A stretch of DNA of 64,000 nt from Massilia sp. erpn (GTDB lineage Bacteria; Pseudomonadota; Gammaproteobacteria; Burkholderiales; Burkholderiaceae_D). The DNA lies in the NCBI RefSeq assembly GCF_024400215.1, contig NZ_CP053748.1, positions 5,580,001 through 5,644,000 on the forward strand, read 5' to 3'. The notes under the pieces were generated by a model, which was not told the origin of the DNA, did not search any database, and saw only the letters and a program-made list of their open reading frames with translations. The translations under genes were made by a program, and so were the position numbers. Shown here piece by piece: positions 8,535-17,899 of this stretch (position 1 is the first letter of the stretch; each line of letters starts with the position of its first letter).

Positions 8535-8611
8535 TGGTGCGGCTGGCAGGAATCGAACCCACGACCCCTTGGTTCGTAGCCAAGTACTCTATCCAGCTGA
8601 GCTACAGCCGC
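8535..8611 (-). tRNA. tRNA-Arg (anticodon ACG), copy 2
   Basis: Identical in sequence to the other two copies: 77 nt, CCA encoded, anticodon ACG. It is separated from copy 1 by a 54-bp spacer and from copy 3 by a 101-bp spacer, each holding a small hairpin. Confidence 0.97.
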
Positions 8612-8678
8612 AAAAACTTCTCACAATAATAACAGGCGCTTTACAATACTTCAAACCCTGCTATTTTTACTTCATCCC

Positions 8679-8694
8679 GCCGCTCGACAGCGGC
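8679..8694 (-). other. Hairpin in tRNA spacer, second copy
   Basis: GCCGCT and AGCGGC arms around the same CGAC loop as the hairpin at 8501-8516. It lies between tRNA copies 2 and 3. It may guide processing of the polycistronic tRNA transcript. Confidence 0.6.
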
Positions 8695-8712
8695 AAGTCT
8701 TACTGCAAATTC

Positions 8713-8789
8713 TGGTGCGGCTGGCAGGAATCGAACCCACGACCCCTTGGTTCGTAGCCAAGTACTCTATCCAGCTGAGCTACAGCCGC
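8713..8789 (-). tRNA. tRNA-Arg (anticodon ACG), copy 3
   Basis: First of the three tandem copies in transcription order, with the same 77-nt sequence and encoded CCA. A well-formed sigma-70 promoter lies about 70 bp upstream on the minus strand. Confidence 0.97.
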
Positions 8790-8816
8790 TTAAGCAATAC
8801 TGCAAACTACCTGCTT

Positions 8817-8855
8817 CTTGCTTTCTTTCGTGACGTTGTCCGCGAAAGAAGCAAG
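8817..8855. repeat. Inverted repeat in the tRNA leader
   Basis: CTTGCTTTCTTTCG (8817-8830) pairs with CGAAAGAAGCAAG (8843-8855) with one bulge. It lies just after the predicted tRNA transcription start, so it would form a stem in the 5' leader of the precursor. Confidence 0.5.
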
Positions 8856-8884
8856 ATTATAGGGAGGCTTTGTCCTCTTGTCCA
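8856..8884 (-). promoter_or_regulatory. Sigma-70 promoter of the tRNA-Arg operon
   Basis: On the minus strand TGGACA (8884-8879) and TATAAT (8861-8856) are separated by exactly 17 bases. The -10 is a perfect match and the -35 differs from TTGACA at one position. This is a strong promoter, as expected for a stable RNA operon. Confidence 0.75.
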
Positions 8885-8970
8885 GAGTGAAGTAAAAGAA
8901 TTTTTCAAAGGCAGAGTGTGCGGATTGGTGTACGATTTCCCTCAGTTTGCGTTTTTATAATGATGGAAGA

Positions 8971-9792
8971 ATGACTGGAGAAGACAAACTGGCTGCCTGC
9001 GACTGGTCGCGCAGCCCCCTCGGCCAGCCGGCCCACTGGCCCCACACCCTGCGCTTGAGCGTGGAGATCATGCTCAACAGCCCACAAGCCATGCTGCTGA
9101 TGTGGGGCCGGCAGCAGGTCATGCTGTTCAACGATGCGTATATAGAGCTGGCCGGCCCGCCCTCGCTGCAGGCGCCGGGCGGTACGGTGCCGTCCATGCT
9201 GCCAGCCGCGTGGAGCTGGAATCCCGCGGCGCTGGAACAGGTTTGGGATGGCCGCGCCCTGGCCTTCCGCGCCCAGCCCCTGCAACTATGGCGCGGCGGC
9301 AAACCGGCCAGCGTCGGTCTCGACCTGTATTACACGCCGTTGCGCAATCCTACGGGCGACATCGACGGTATCCTGTGCGCCCTGCGCGAAGCGGCGCCCC
9401 TGCCGGCCGCCGCCGCGGCGGCGCAGGCAGCGGCCAGCCTGCGCATCCTGGTGGTCGAGGACAATCTGGACGCGCAATACCTGGTGTGCGAAATGCTGCA
9501 AACCTTCGGCCACCAGGTGCAGGCCGTGGCGCGCGCCGAAGACGCGCTGCAGCGGCTCGACGCCTCCCGCTTCGACATCCTGTTCAGCGATATCAGCCTG
9601 CCCGGCATGTCGGGTGTGGAACTGGCCCGCCTGGCCTTGCAGCACCAGCCCGGCCTGAAAATCATGTTCGCCTCGGGCTACGGCCAGGCCTTGCTGCAGC
9701 AGCTGGACTTCCCCGCCCTGTCCCTGCAAAAACCCTACGATATCGAGCAGTTGCAGACGGCGCTGGCGCGCCTGGCGCCGTCGCCCCGCTGA
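8971..9792 (+). CDS. PAS-like domain plus response-regulator receiver, no kinase core
   Basis: A 273-residue protein. The first ~150 residues carry the DWSRSPLG...WP...LR pattern with LMWGRQQVMLFNDAYIEL, a PAS-like domain typical at the front of hybrid kinases. A receiver domain follows from about residue 158 (LRILVVEDN, phospho-Asp in ILFSDISLPG, Lys in LQKPYD). No HisKA or HATPase region lies between them. The ATG at 8971 follows GGAAGA; a TTG at 8947 is also open. It may be a single-domain output partner of the hybrid kinase downstream, or a deletion product of one. Confidence 0.75.
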   Translation: MTGEDKLAACDWSRSPLGQPAHWPHTLRLSVEIMLNSPQAMLLMWGRQQVMLFNDAYIELAGPPSLQAPGGTVPSMLPAAWSWNPAALEQVWDGRALAFRAQPLQLWRGGKPASVGLDLYYTPLRNPTGDIDGILCALREAAPLPAAAAAAQAAASLRILVVEDNLDAQYLVCEMLQTFGHQVQAVARAEDALQRLDASRFDILFSDISLPGMSGVELARLALQHQPGLKIMFASGYGQALLQQLDFPALSLQKPYDIEQLQTALARLAPSPR

Positions 9793-9916
9793 CATTGCAC
9801 CAGCTACCGGTATTCGGCGTGTAACAGGCGCAACGGTGTGGCCGCTTTGGTAAAGCGAAAGCTACAATGTTCGCACGGCGCGGCGAGGAGAGCGCGCCGG
9901 CACCGCGTGAAACTGC

Positions 9917-12823
9917 ATGAGCTATCGACCACGTCCACCAGGCCCATCCACCCGCCGCTCCGCGCCACCGTTGCCGCCCGCGACGGGGGATGGCTTGCAG
10001 CTGTCCGCCGTCCAGCTGCATACGGTGCTGGACAGTATTACCGACGGCCTGGCTGTGCTCGATCTGCAGTGGAATATCACCTATCTGAATGCGCGCGCCG
10101 AAGACCTGATCCAGGCGCGCACGCCGGAGCGCCCCACGCCGCTGGGCAAGAACCTGTGGCAGGAATTTCCCGCCCTGCGCCACACCGTGCTGGAAGAACG
10201 CTTCCGCCACGCGCTGGCGGCCCAGCAGACCGTCAGTTTCGAGCTGTACTACGCACCGCGCGCGCGCTGGCTGGAGGTGCGCGCCTTTCCCTCCAGCGCG
10301 GGGCTGACCGCGTATATCCAGGACATCACCCGCCGCAAGGACGATGAACGCGCCCTGCGCGACAGCAGCAAGCGCTTGCAGGTGGCGCTCAGCACCGGCC
10401 AGCTCGGCGACTGGAGCGGCGATATGTGCAGCCGCAGCGTCATGCTCGGCGACCGCGCCGCCGCCCTCTTCGACCTGCCGGCAGAAACGCCCATCCCCTG
10501 GGCCGCCCTGCGCGAGCGCGTGTTGCAAGAGGACTGGGACGCCGTCTGGCAAGCCTTCCAGCAGGCGCGCACCAGCGCCAGCGATTTCCAGACCGAATGC
10601 CGGGTGCAGCACGGCGGCGGCGAACGCCTCTGGCTGCGCGTGGCGGGCCGCTTCAATTATGGCGAGGGTGGCGAGCTGCTGGGCATGACCGGCATGGTGC
10701 AGGACGTCAGCACGCGCAAGGCGGCCGAGGATACGCTGCGCCACAGCCAGGAAGAATTGCGCGCCCTGGCCAATTCAATTCCCCAGCTGGCCTGGATCGC
10801 CCATTTCGACGGCAATATGGTGTGGTACAACGAACGCTGGTATGAATACACCGGCACCACGCCCGACCAGGTCTTGAACCACGGCTGGGAGCAGGTGTAC
10901 GAACCGGACTCCCTGCCCGCCATGAAGGCGCGCTGGCGCGCCTCGCTGCGCAGCGGCACGCCCTTCGAAATGGAATTCCCGATCCGCGGCGCCGACGGCC
11001 ATTACCGCTGGTTCCTGACGCGCGCCAACCCGGTGCGCGACAGCACCGGCCAGCTGCGCTGCTGGTTCGGCACCAGCACCGATGTCGACCAGGTCAAGCG
11101 CGTGCAGGAAGCGCTGCGCGAGGAAAGCAAGATGCTCGAAGTGCTGAACAGCACCGGCAATGCGCTGGCCCAGCGGCGCGAACTGCGTCCCCTGCTGCAG
11201 GACGTGACCGCGGCGGCGGCCGACATCAGCGGCGCGCGCTTTGCCGCTTTCTACTACCGCGGCGAAGGCGGCGCGCCGCTCTACACCGTGGCCGGCCTGG
11301 TGCCCGAGGCCTTCCGCCGCCTGCCCCTGCGCCGCGCCGCCGCGCTGCTGGCGCCGGTCTTGCGCGGCGCCATCATGCGCGCTGCCGAGGCGCCGGACGA
11401 CCCGGCCCTGCGCAGCTATCTGGCGCTGCCGGTGCGCTCGGGCAGCAGCGCGGTGCTGGGCGCCCTCCTGTTCGGCCATCCGGAACCGGCCATGTTCAGC
11501 GAGCGCACCGAGCGCATCGTCGCCGGCTTTGCCGCCCAGGCCGGCGTGGCCCTGGACAATGCCCGCCTCAACGAAGCCATGCGCCACGCCGCCGAGGAAC
11601 GCCGCCTGCTGCTCGACAGCGAACGTGGCGCGCGTGCCGAGGCCGAGCGCACCAGCCAGATGAAGGATGAATTCCTGGCTACCCTGTCGCACGAGCTGCG
11701 CACGCCGCTGACGGCGATCCTGGGCTGGGCCCAGGTGCTGCGGCGTGGCAGCCGCGACCTGGCCGACCTGAACCGCGGCCTGGAAACCATCGAGCGCAAT
11801 GCGCGCGCCCAGGCCCAGTTGATCGAGGACTTGCTCGATATGAGCCGCATCACCTCGGGCAAGGTGCAGCTCGACATGCAGCGCATCTCCCCCCTGACCA
11901 TCCTCGACGCCGTGATCGAAACCGTGCGTCCGGCGGCCGAGGCCAAGCAGATCCGCATTGAACGCGACTACCAGGCCAGCGTCCTGGTGGCGGCCGATCC
12001 CGGCCGCCTGCAGCAGGTGATGTGGAATTTGCTCAGTAATGCGCTCAAGTTCACGCCCCATGGCGGCGCCGTCAAGCTCAGCGTCGGCCTGGCCGGCGGC
12101 CAGGTCGAGATCGTCATCAGCGACAGCGGCATCGGCATCCAGCCCGAATTCCTGGCCCACGTCTTCGAGCGCTTCCGCCAGGCCGACGCCTCGACCACAC
12201 GCCGCCACGGCGGGCTGGGCCTGGGCCTGTCCATCGTCAAGCATCTGGTCGAACAGCATGGCGGCACAGTGGCGGCGGCCAGCGCCGGCGAAGGCAGCGG
12301 CGCCAGTTTCACCGTGTGCCTGCCGCTCGCTTCCGGCCCCGCCCTGCCGCTGCGGCCGGCGCGGCCGCCGGCACCGCAGCCGCCGGCCGCCTTCGCCTTG
12401 CCGGCCAGCCGCGCGCTGGATGGCCTGCGCGTGCTGGTGGTGGATGACGAGGCCGATGCACGCGAGCTGATCCAGCGTATACTGAATGATAACCATGCCA
12501 GCGTGACGCTGGCCGCCAGCGCGGCCGAGGCGCTGAAGCTGGCGCGGCGCCAGCGCTTCGACCTGCTGCTCACCGATATCGGCATGCCCGGGACCGATGG
12601 CATCGAACTGCTGGCGCGCATCCGCGCCCTCGGCGCGGCGCGCGGCGGCCATCTGCCAGCCATCGCGCTGACTGCCTTCGCCCGCTCGGAAGACCGGCTG
12701 CGCGTGCTGGAAAGCGGCTTCCTCGACCACCTGGCCAAGCCGGTCGAGCCGGCCCAGTTGCTGGCCGCCGTGGCGTTGGCGGCGCCGCAGGCGGGACGCG
12801 CGGCGCGCCCCACCCTGGCTTGA
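9917..12823 (+). CDS. Hybrid sensor histidine kinase (3x PAS, GAF, HisKA, HATPase, receiver)
   Basis: A 968-residue soluble hybrid kinase. Three PAS domains lie near residues 35-150, 155-280 and 285-400, and a GAF domain near 410-555. HisKA has MKDEFLATLSHELRTPL (His about 591), and HATPase has NLLSNALKF, DSGIGI and GGLGLGLSI. The C-terminal receiver has VVDDEAD, Asp about 887 in LLLTDIGMPG and a conserved LAKPVEP. I see no membrane segment, so it should sense a cytoplasmic cue. It follows the PAS-receiver gene by 124 bp. The ligand cannot be read from sequence. Confidence 0.88.
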   Translation: MSYRPRPPGPSTRRSAPPLPPATGDGLQLSAVQLHTVLDSITDGLAVLDLQWNITYLNARAEDLIQARTPERPTPLGKNLWQEFPALRHTVLEERFRHALAAQQTVSFELYYAPRARWLEVRAFPSSAGLTAYIQDITRRKDDERALRDSSKRLQVALSTGQLGDWSGDMCSRSVMLGDRAAALFDLPAETPIPWAALRERVLQEDWDAVWQAFQQARTSASDFQTECRVQHGGGERLWLRVAGRFNYGEGGELLGMTGMVQDVSTRKAAEDTLRHSQEELRALANSIPQLAWIAHFDGNMVWYNERWYEYTGTTPDQVLNHGWEQVYEPDSLPAMKARWRASLRSGTPFEMEFPIRGADGHYRWFLTRANPVRDSTGQLRCWFGTSTDVDQVKRVQEALREESKMLEVLNSTGNALAQRRELRPLLQDVTAAAADISGARFAAFYYRGEGGAPLYTVAGLVPEAFRRLPLRRAAALLAPVLRGAIMRAAEAPDDPALRSYLALPVRSGSSAVLGALLFGHPEPAMFSERTERIVAGFAAQAGVALDNARLNEAMRHAAEERRLLLDSERGARAEAERTSQMKDEFLATLSHELRTPLTAILGWAQVLRRGSRDLADLNRGLETIERNARAQAQLIEDLLDMSRITSGKVQLDMQRISPLTILDAVIETVRPAAEAKQIRIERDYQASVLVAADPGRLQQVMWNLLSNALKFTPHGGAVKLSVGLAGGQVEIVISDSGIGIQPEFLAHVFERFRQADASTTRRHGGLGLGLSIVKHLVEQHGGTVAAASAGEGSGASFTVCLPLASGPALPLRPARPPAPQPPAAFALPASRALDGLRVLVVDDEADARELIQRILNDNHASVTLAASAAEALKLARRQRFDLLLTDIGMPGTDGIELLARIRALGAARGGHLPAIALTAFARSEDRLRVLESGFLDHLAKPVEPAQLLAAVALAAPQAGRAARPTLA

Positions 12824-13040
12824 AACGCCATATCGTAATTGCACGGGTTGTTATTAAATAATTTATAATTGTTTCTGCAGCTCCTACTCAAACACGCGGC
12901 AATGTCCTACAAGCAACTTGTTCACTCTTTGCTACACTGCAAAGACTGATGTGCGCCGCCTGGGAAACCGGCGCGCTACACTTTGAGTTTCCCACCACGG
13001 CCTCGGCCGCGGTAGATGAAAGAAGCGATGCGAGAACACT

Positions 13041-14057
13041 ATGCCCAGTCCAGATGAGATCCTGAACGCCAAGATCCTGGTGGTGGACGATTGCGCCGAC
13101 AATATCGAGCTGATGCTCGAAATCCTGCGCGATGCCGGCTACACCAATGTCACGGCGACAATGCTGCCCGAGCAGGTGTGCGCCCTGCATCGCCAGCATT
13201 GCTACGACCTCATCCTGCTCGACTTGCAGATGCCGGAATTGAACGGCTTCCAGGTCATGAAGGGCTTGAAGGAAATCGAGCAGCAAGGCTATCTGCCGGT
13301 GCTGGCCCTGACTGCCCAACCCAGCTTCAAGATCGCCGCGCTGGAAGCGGGTGCGCGCGACTTCATCAGCAAGCCCTTCGACCTGCTCGAAGTGCACAAA
13401 CGCATCCACAATATGCTGGAAGTGCGCCTTCTCTACAAGGAACTGGCCCAGTACAGCCGCCAGCAGCAGGAGCTGGCCCTGCACGACCCGCTGACGGGCC
13501 TGCCCAACCGCCGCCTGCTGGAAGACCGCATCGCCACCACCCTGCAGCATGCCGCGCGCCATCAGCGCAAGGCAGCCGTCATGTACCTGGACCTGGATGG
13601 CTTCAAGGCCATCAACGACACCCACGGCCATGCTTATGGCGACGAAATCCTGAAGCAGGTGGCGCAGCGCCTGGTCGGTTCCTCGCGCAAGGAAGACACC
13701 GTGGCGCGCGTGGGCGGCGATGAATTCGTGATCGTGCTGGGCGAGGTGGGCGGCCTGGGCGATGCCCAGGAACCGGCGTCCAAGCTGATCGAAGTGGTGG
13801 CCGAACCGTACCAGGTCAATGGCCTGACCTTGAGCCTGTCGACCAGCATCGGCATCGCCCTCTATCCCGAAGACGCCGGCACGGTGGAGCAGATGATCAA
13901 TGCTGCCGACAACGCCCTATACGAAGCCAAGCGCTCCGGCAAGAACCGCTTCTGCGCCGCCTCGGCCCTGCACAAGGCCCAGGTGCATGCCCAGCCGCTG
14001 CCGGCCGCCAGTGCGCGCCACCAGGCGGCACAAGCGGCCATCGGCAGCGTCGCCTGA
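13041..14057 (+). CDS. Receiver-GGDEF diguanylate cyclase response regulator
   Basis: A 338-residue response regulator that should make c-di-GMP on phosphorylation. The receiver (residues 1-125) has VVDDCADN, phospho-Asp in ILLDLQMPE and ISKPFD. The GGDEF domain starts at HDPLTGLPNRRLL and has an intact VGGDEF active-site loop. An RKED motif lies five residues ahead of it, matching the product-inhibition I-site (RxxD). It resembles the PleD/WspR class with one receiver. It lies between two hybrid kinase genes that are candidate phosphodonors. Confidence 0.9.
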   Translation: MPSPDEILNAKILVVDDCADNIELMLEILRDAGYTNVTATMLPEQVCALHRQHCYDLILLDLQMPELNGFQVMKGLKEIEQQGYLPVLALTAQPSFKIAALEAGARDFISKPFDLLEVHKRIHNMLEVRLLYKELAQYSRQQQELALHDPLTGLPNRRLLEDRIATTLQHAARHQRKAAVMYLDLDGFKAINDTHGHAYGDEILKQVAQRLVGSSRKEDTVARVGGDEFVIVLGEVGGLGDAQEPASKLIEVVAEPYQVNGLTLSLSTSIGIALYPEDAGTVEQMINAADNALYEAKRSGKNRFCAASALHKAQVHAQPLPAASARHQAAQAAIGSVA

Positions 14058-14124
14058 TGCTCCCGCCTTGGCGCCCGCCTCGATCCGGGGCGCGGCGGCG
14101 GGTGATCTCGCAACGGACGGCGCC

Positions 14125-14712
<588 letters not shown>

Positions 14713-14730
14713 CTAAAGTAGAACGATAAA

Positions 14731-16431
14731 GTGCCTAAAGCAGACAAACCCAAGATTCTGGTCGTCAACGACGACGCCAACAGCCTGTTCGCACTGACGA
14801 GCTTGCTGGCGCAATGGGCGGAACAGGAATCCTATGAAGTGGTGGCGGCCCGCTCCGGCGAGGAGGCGCTGCGCCAGGTACTCATGCATGACTTCGCCGT
14901 CATCCTGCTCGATGTGAATATGCCGGGCATGGACGGCTTTGAGACGGCGGAAGCCATCCACCAGCGGCCGCGCTCGGCCGATATTCCCATCATCTTCATC
15001 ACCGCCTTCGTGGCCGATGAACTGGACCGCCTGAAAGCTTACCAGCAGGGCGCCGTCGACTTCCTGTTCACGCCGGTGATCCCGCAGGTGCTGTTCGCCA
15101 AGATCGCCGTCTTCGTCACCTTGGCGATGAAGAACGAGGAATTGAAGAAACAGGCGCGCCAGCTGAGCCAGCGCACCACCGACCTGATCGCCAGCAACGA
15201 ACGCCTGATGCGCGAGATTGAGGAGCGCAAGACGGCCGAACGGCAAAACCATGCCAAGGACGAATTCCTGGCCATGCTGGGCCATGAGTTGCGCAACCCG
15301 CTGTCGGCCATCAGCAGCGCCGCCTCGCTGATCGGCCTGCCCGGCGTGTCGCTCGAGGCGGTCGGCCGCGCCAAGCAGATCATCCAGCGCCAGAGCGGCC
15401 ACCTGGGCCGCATCGTCGACGATCTGCTCGACCTGAGCCGCGCCATGTCGGGCAAGATTCTGCTCAACCGCGCCCCGCTCGACCTGGCCGCGCTGGCGTC
15501 CAGCTGCCTCGACACCTACCGCACCACCGGACGCAGCGCCGGTTATGACATCACCCTGGCGGCCGAGCCCTGCTGGGTCGAGGGCGATGCCACGCGCCTG
15601 GAGCAGATTCTCAACAATCTGCTCGACAATGCGCTCAAGTACACCCAGCCCGGCGGCCAGATCGAGGTCACGGCCGAGGTGGAAGACGAAGACGTGGTGC
15701 TGAGCCTGCACGACAGCGGGGTCGGCATCGCGCCCGAACTGCTGCCCCATGTGTTCGACGTGTTCGTGCAGGGCACCAGCACGCTCGACCGCGCGCAAGG
15801 CGGCCTGGGCATCGGCCTGGCCCTGGTGCGGCGTCTGGTCGAACTGCATGGCGGCAGCGTCACCGCCCATAGCGACGGCGGCAGCGGCGAAGGCAGCACC
15901 TTCGTCATCCGCCTGCCGCGCACCGAACGTCTCCCTGTAGCGAAAGACTGCGATATGGACTCCCCGCAACAAGGCAAACCCGCCGTCCTGCTGATCGAGG
16001 ACAATGAAGACGGCCGCGAAATGATGTCGATGATGCTGAGCTGCTACGGCTATCAGGTGCACCATGCGGCCGACGGCCTGCAGGGCCTGGCCGTGGCCGC
16101 CAGCGCGCGGCCCGACGTGGCCCTGGTCGATATCGGCCTGCCCGGCATCGACGGCTATGAGGTGGCGCGCCGCCTGCGCGCCAATCCCGATACCCGGCAT
16201 ATCCGCCTGATCGCCCTCACCGGCTACGGCCTGGCCGAAGACCAGCGCCGCGTGCTCGATGCCGGCTTCGATATGCACCTGGTGAAACCGGTCGACATCG
16301 ACAACCTGATGCTGGCCATCGGCGGCGCACCGCTGTCCGCTGCGCCCCCCCAGGCTGCGGACCCGGCCGCCACGCAAGCGCCCGCGCCCCTCGCCGCCAG
16401 CGCCCCGGCCGCGCTCGGCGCCGGCCACTAG
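14731..16431 (+). CDS. Hybrid histidine kinase (receiver, HisKA, HATPase, receiver)
   Basis: A 566-residue kinase flanked by two receivers. The first has phospho-Asp near residue 60 (ILLDVNMPG). A helical linker leads to HisKA with FLAMLGHELRNPLSAI (His about 184). HATPase has LLDNALKYT, DSGVGI and GGLGIGLAL. The C-terminal receiver has Asp about 465 (ALVDIGLPG) and HLVKPVD. It starts with GTG. With no sensor domain it probably acts downstream of another kinase in a phosphorelay. The last ~30 residues are Ala/Pro-rich and probably disordered. Confidence 0.88.
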   Translation: MPKADKPKILVVNDDANSLFALTSLLAQWAEQESYEVVAARSGEEALRQVLMHDFAVILLDVNMPGMDGFETAEAIHQRPRSADIPIIFITAFVADELDRLKAYQQGAVDFLFTPVIPQVLFAKIAVFVTLAMKNEELKKQARQLSQRTTDLIASNERLMREIEERKTAERQNHAKDEFLAMLGHELRNPLSAISSAASLIGLPGVSLEAVGRAKQIIQRQSGHLGRIVDDLLDLSRAMSGKILLNRAPLDLAALASSCLDTYRTTGRSAGYDITLAAEPCWVEGDATRLEQILNNLLDNALKYTQPGGQIEVTAEVEDEDVVLSLHDSGVGIAPELLPHVFDVFVQGTSTLDRAQGGLGIGLALVRRLVELHGGSVTAHSDGGSGEGSTFVIRLPRTERLPVAKDCDMDSPQQGKPAVLLIEDNEDGREMMSMMLSCYGYQVHHAADGLQGLAVAASARPDVALVDIGLPGIDGYEVARRLRANPDTRHIRLIALTGYGLAEDQRRVLDAGFDMHLVKPVDIDNLMLAIGGAPLSAAPPQAADPAATQAPAPLAASAPAALGAGH

Positions 16432-16483
16432 GGGGGGCGGCGCGCGGTCTCAGCCCTATGACCAAGGCCGCCGCTTCCGCGCG

Positions 16484-16996
16484 TCACGCCTGGGGCCGGC
16501 CACGCTGCAGAGTCTCGCCGGGCAGCGGACGCGGCGGCACAAAGTCGACTTCCTCCTTGCGAGCCGCCACCTGCTGGCCCAGTGCCTGCAGATCCACCCC
16601 GGCCCGCTTGGCGCTGGGGAAGATTTCCCCCTCTTCCTCCTTGACGTGGTGCAGGATATATTCGCTGAGCACCTTGAGCTTGGCGTCGTACAGCTCGTCG
16701 TGCGGGTCGGCCTCCATGATCTGGGCGATCAGCTCCTTGGCCGAAGCATGCTCGACGGTCGCCTCGTCGATCAAGTCTTCATTCTCGCGCGCGGCGGCGC
16801 GCAGGGCCGGGTAGAAAATCTCTTCCTCGGCCGTGGCGTGGCGCGTCAACTCCAGGCAAATCTCCTCGGCCAGCTTTTTCTTGCTGGCGAAAGCCCGGTC
16901 GCCCAGTGCTTCGTACTGCTGGAACATGGCTTTCACATTGGCGTGGTCTTGCTTGAGCAGGCTCAGGACGTCCTGCTGCTTGGCGGCGGCACTCAT
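16484..16996 (-). CDS. Hemerythrin-like HHE domain protein
   Basis: A 170-residue protein with the HHE cation-binding pattern: LLKQDHANVKAMF, TRHATAEEEIFYPAL, VEHASAKELI and LHHVKEEEGEIFP. The His and Glu residues should hold a di-iron site that binds oxygen, NO or iron. The ATG at 16996 has GGGAG in front. It is divergent from the NarX-type kinase at 17161, whose family often senses redox or nitrogen oxides, but a functional link is only inference. Confidence 0.88.
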   Translation of the reverse strand: MSAAAKQQDVLSLLKQDHANVKAMFQQYEALGDRAFASKKKLAEEICLELTRHATAEEEIFYPALRAAARENEDLIDEATVEHASAKELIAQIMEADPHDELYDAKLKVLSEYILHHVKEEEGEIFPSAKRAGVDLQALGQQVAARKEEVDFVPPRPLPGETLQRGRPQA

Positions 16997-17160
16997 AGAA
17001 AACTCCCGGAAAAGGTGGAAAGAGCGCCCAGCTTCCCAGTTCCGGCCGGCGCCGTATGTGCGCGGACTAACTATTGCGCCAGTGCGACATTGCTTTCCAA
17101 CCTCAGGTATCATCGCGCCATAACAACAAACCAGACTCACCTCCACTACTCTTGAGACCT

Positions 17161-17871
17161 ATGTCCTTACCGGTACCCCCCCTCCCCCCGGAGAGCGCCG
17201 ATGTGGCGGAGCTGCGCGAACTGCTGGGCCACGTCCACACCTGCTGGGATAATGAAAAGCGCCTGCTGGCGCGCCAGCTGCACGACAGCATGGGCTCTTC
17301 GCTGACGGCCCTGACCATGCATCTGGGCCTGCTGGCGGCCAAGCTGCCGCAGGAACCGGCCCTGCTGGACCGGGCGGCGCAGATGAAGAATCTGCTGCAC
17401 ACCATCATCGACACCAACCGCCAGATGCAGCATAAGCTGTGGAACGACAAGCTGGAATTTCTCGGCGTGCGCGTGGCCCTGGGCGAGCTGGTCGAACAGT
17501 TCGGCCAGCAGCACCAGCTGACGGCGCGCTGCAGCCTGCCGGAGGACGAGCCGATGTGCCCGCGCGGCCATAGCGTGGTGCTGCTGCGCGCGCTCGAAGA
17601 AGGCTTGCGCAATGTGCTGGCCCATGCCCAGGCCAGCGAAATCGATGTGATCGTGGATGACAACGATGAACAGATCATGCTGACCGTGCGCGACAACGGC
17701 GTCGGCCCGCTCCCGGGCAACAGCGCGGACGCCGGCGCCGCCCGCTACAGCCTGCGCGCGCTGCGCGAACGCGCCCTGTACCTGGGCGGCAGCCTGGACC
17801 TGCTGGCCGCCACGCCTGGCCCCGGCGCCTGCCTGACCGTGATCCTGCCGAAACCGGTGCCGGCCGCCTGA
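17161..17871 (+). CDS. Soluble NarX-type (HisKA_3) sensor histidine kinase
   Basis: A 236-residue kinase with no sensor domain or membrane segment. LLARQLHDSMGSSLTAL is the HisKA_3 phospho-acceptor region (RxxHD), and the ATPase domain has ALEEGLRNVLAHAQA and VRDNGVGP. The family normally pairs with a NarL-type regulator, but none is next to it. The ATG at 17161 was chosen because the kinase core starts soon after; the frame is open 29 codons further upstream. It may act with another protein that supplies the sensing part. Confidence 0.8.
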   Translation: MSLPVPPLPPESADVAELRELLGHVHTCWDNEKRLLARQLHDSMGSSLTALTMHLGLLAAKLPQEPALLDRAAQMKNLLHTIIDTNRQMQHKLWNDKLEFLGVRVALGELVEQFGQQHQLTARCSLPEDEPMCPRGHSVVLLRALEEGLRNVLAHAQASEIDVIVDDNDEQIMLTVRDNGVGPLPGNSADAGAARYSLRALRERALYLGGSLDLLAATPGPGACLTVILPKPVPAA

Positions 17872-17899
17872 GAGCTGGCGGCGCCGCCCCGCGCCGCCG

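Noticed and set aside
8343..8960. Small open frames with a repeated WLAGIEPTTPWFVAKYS-like peptide
   Set aside because: They are plus-strand readings through the three tRNA-Arg genes.
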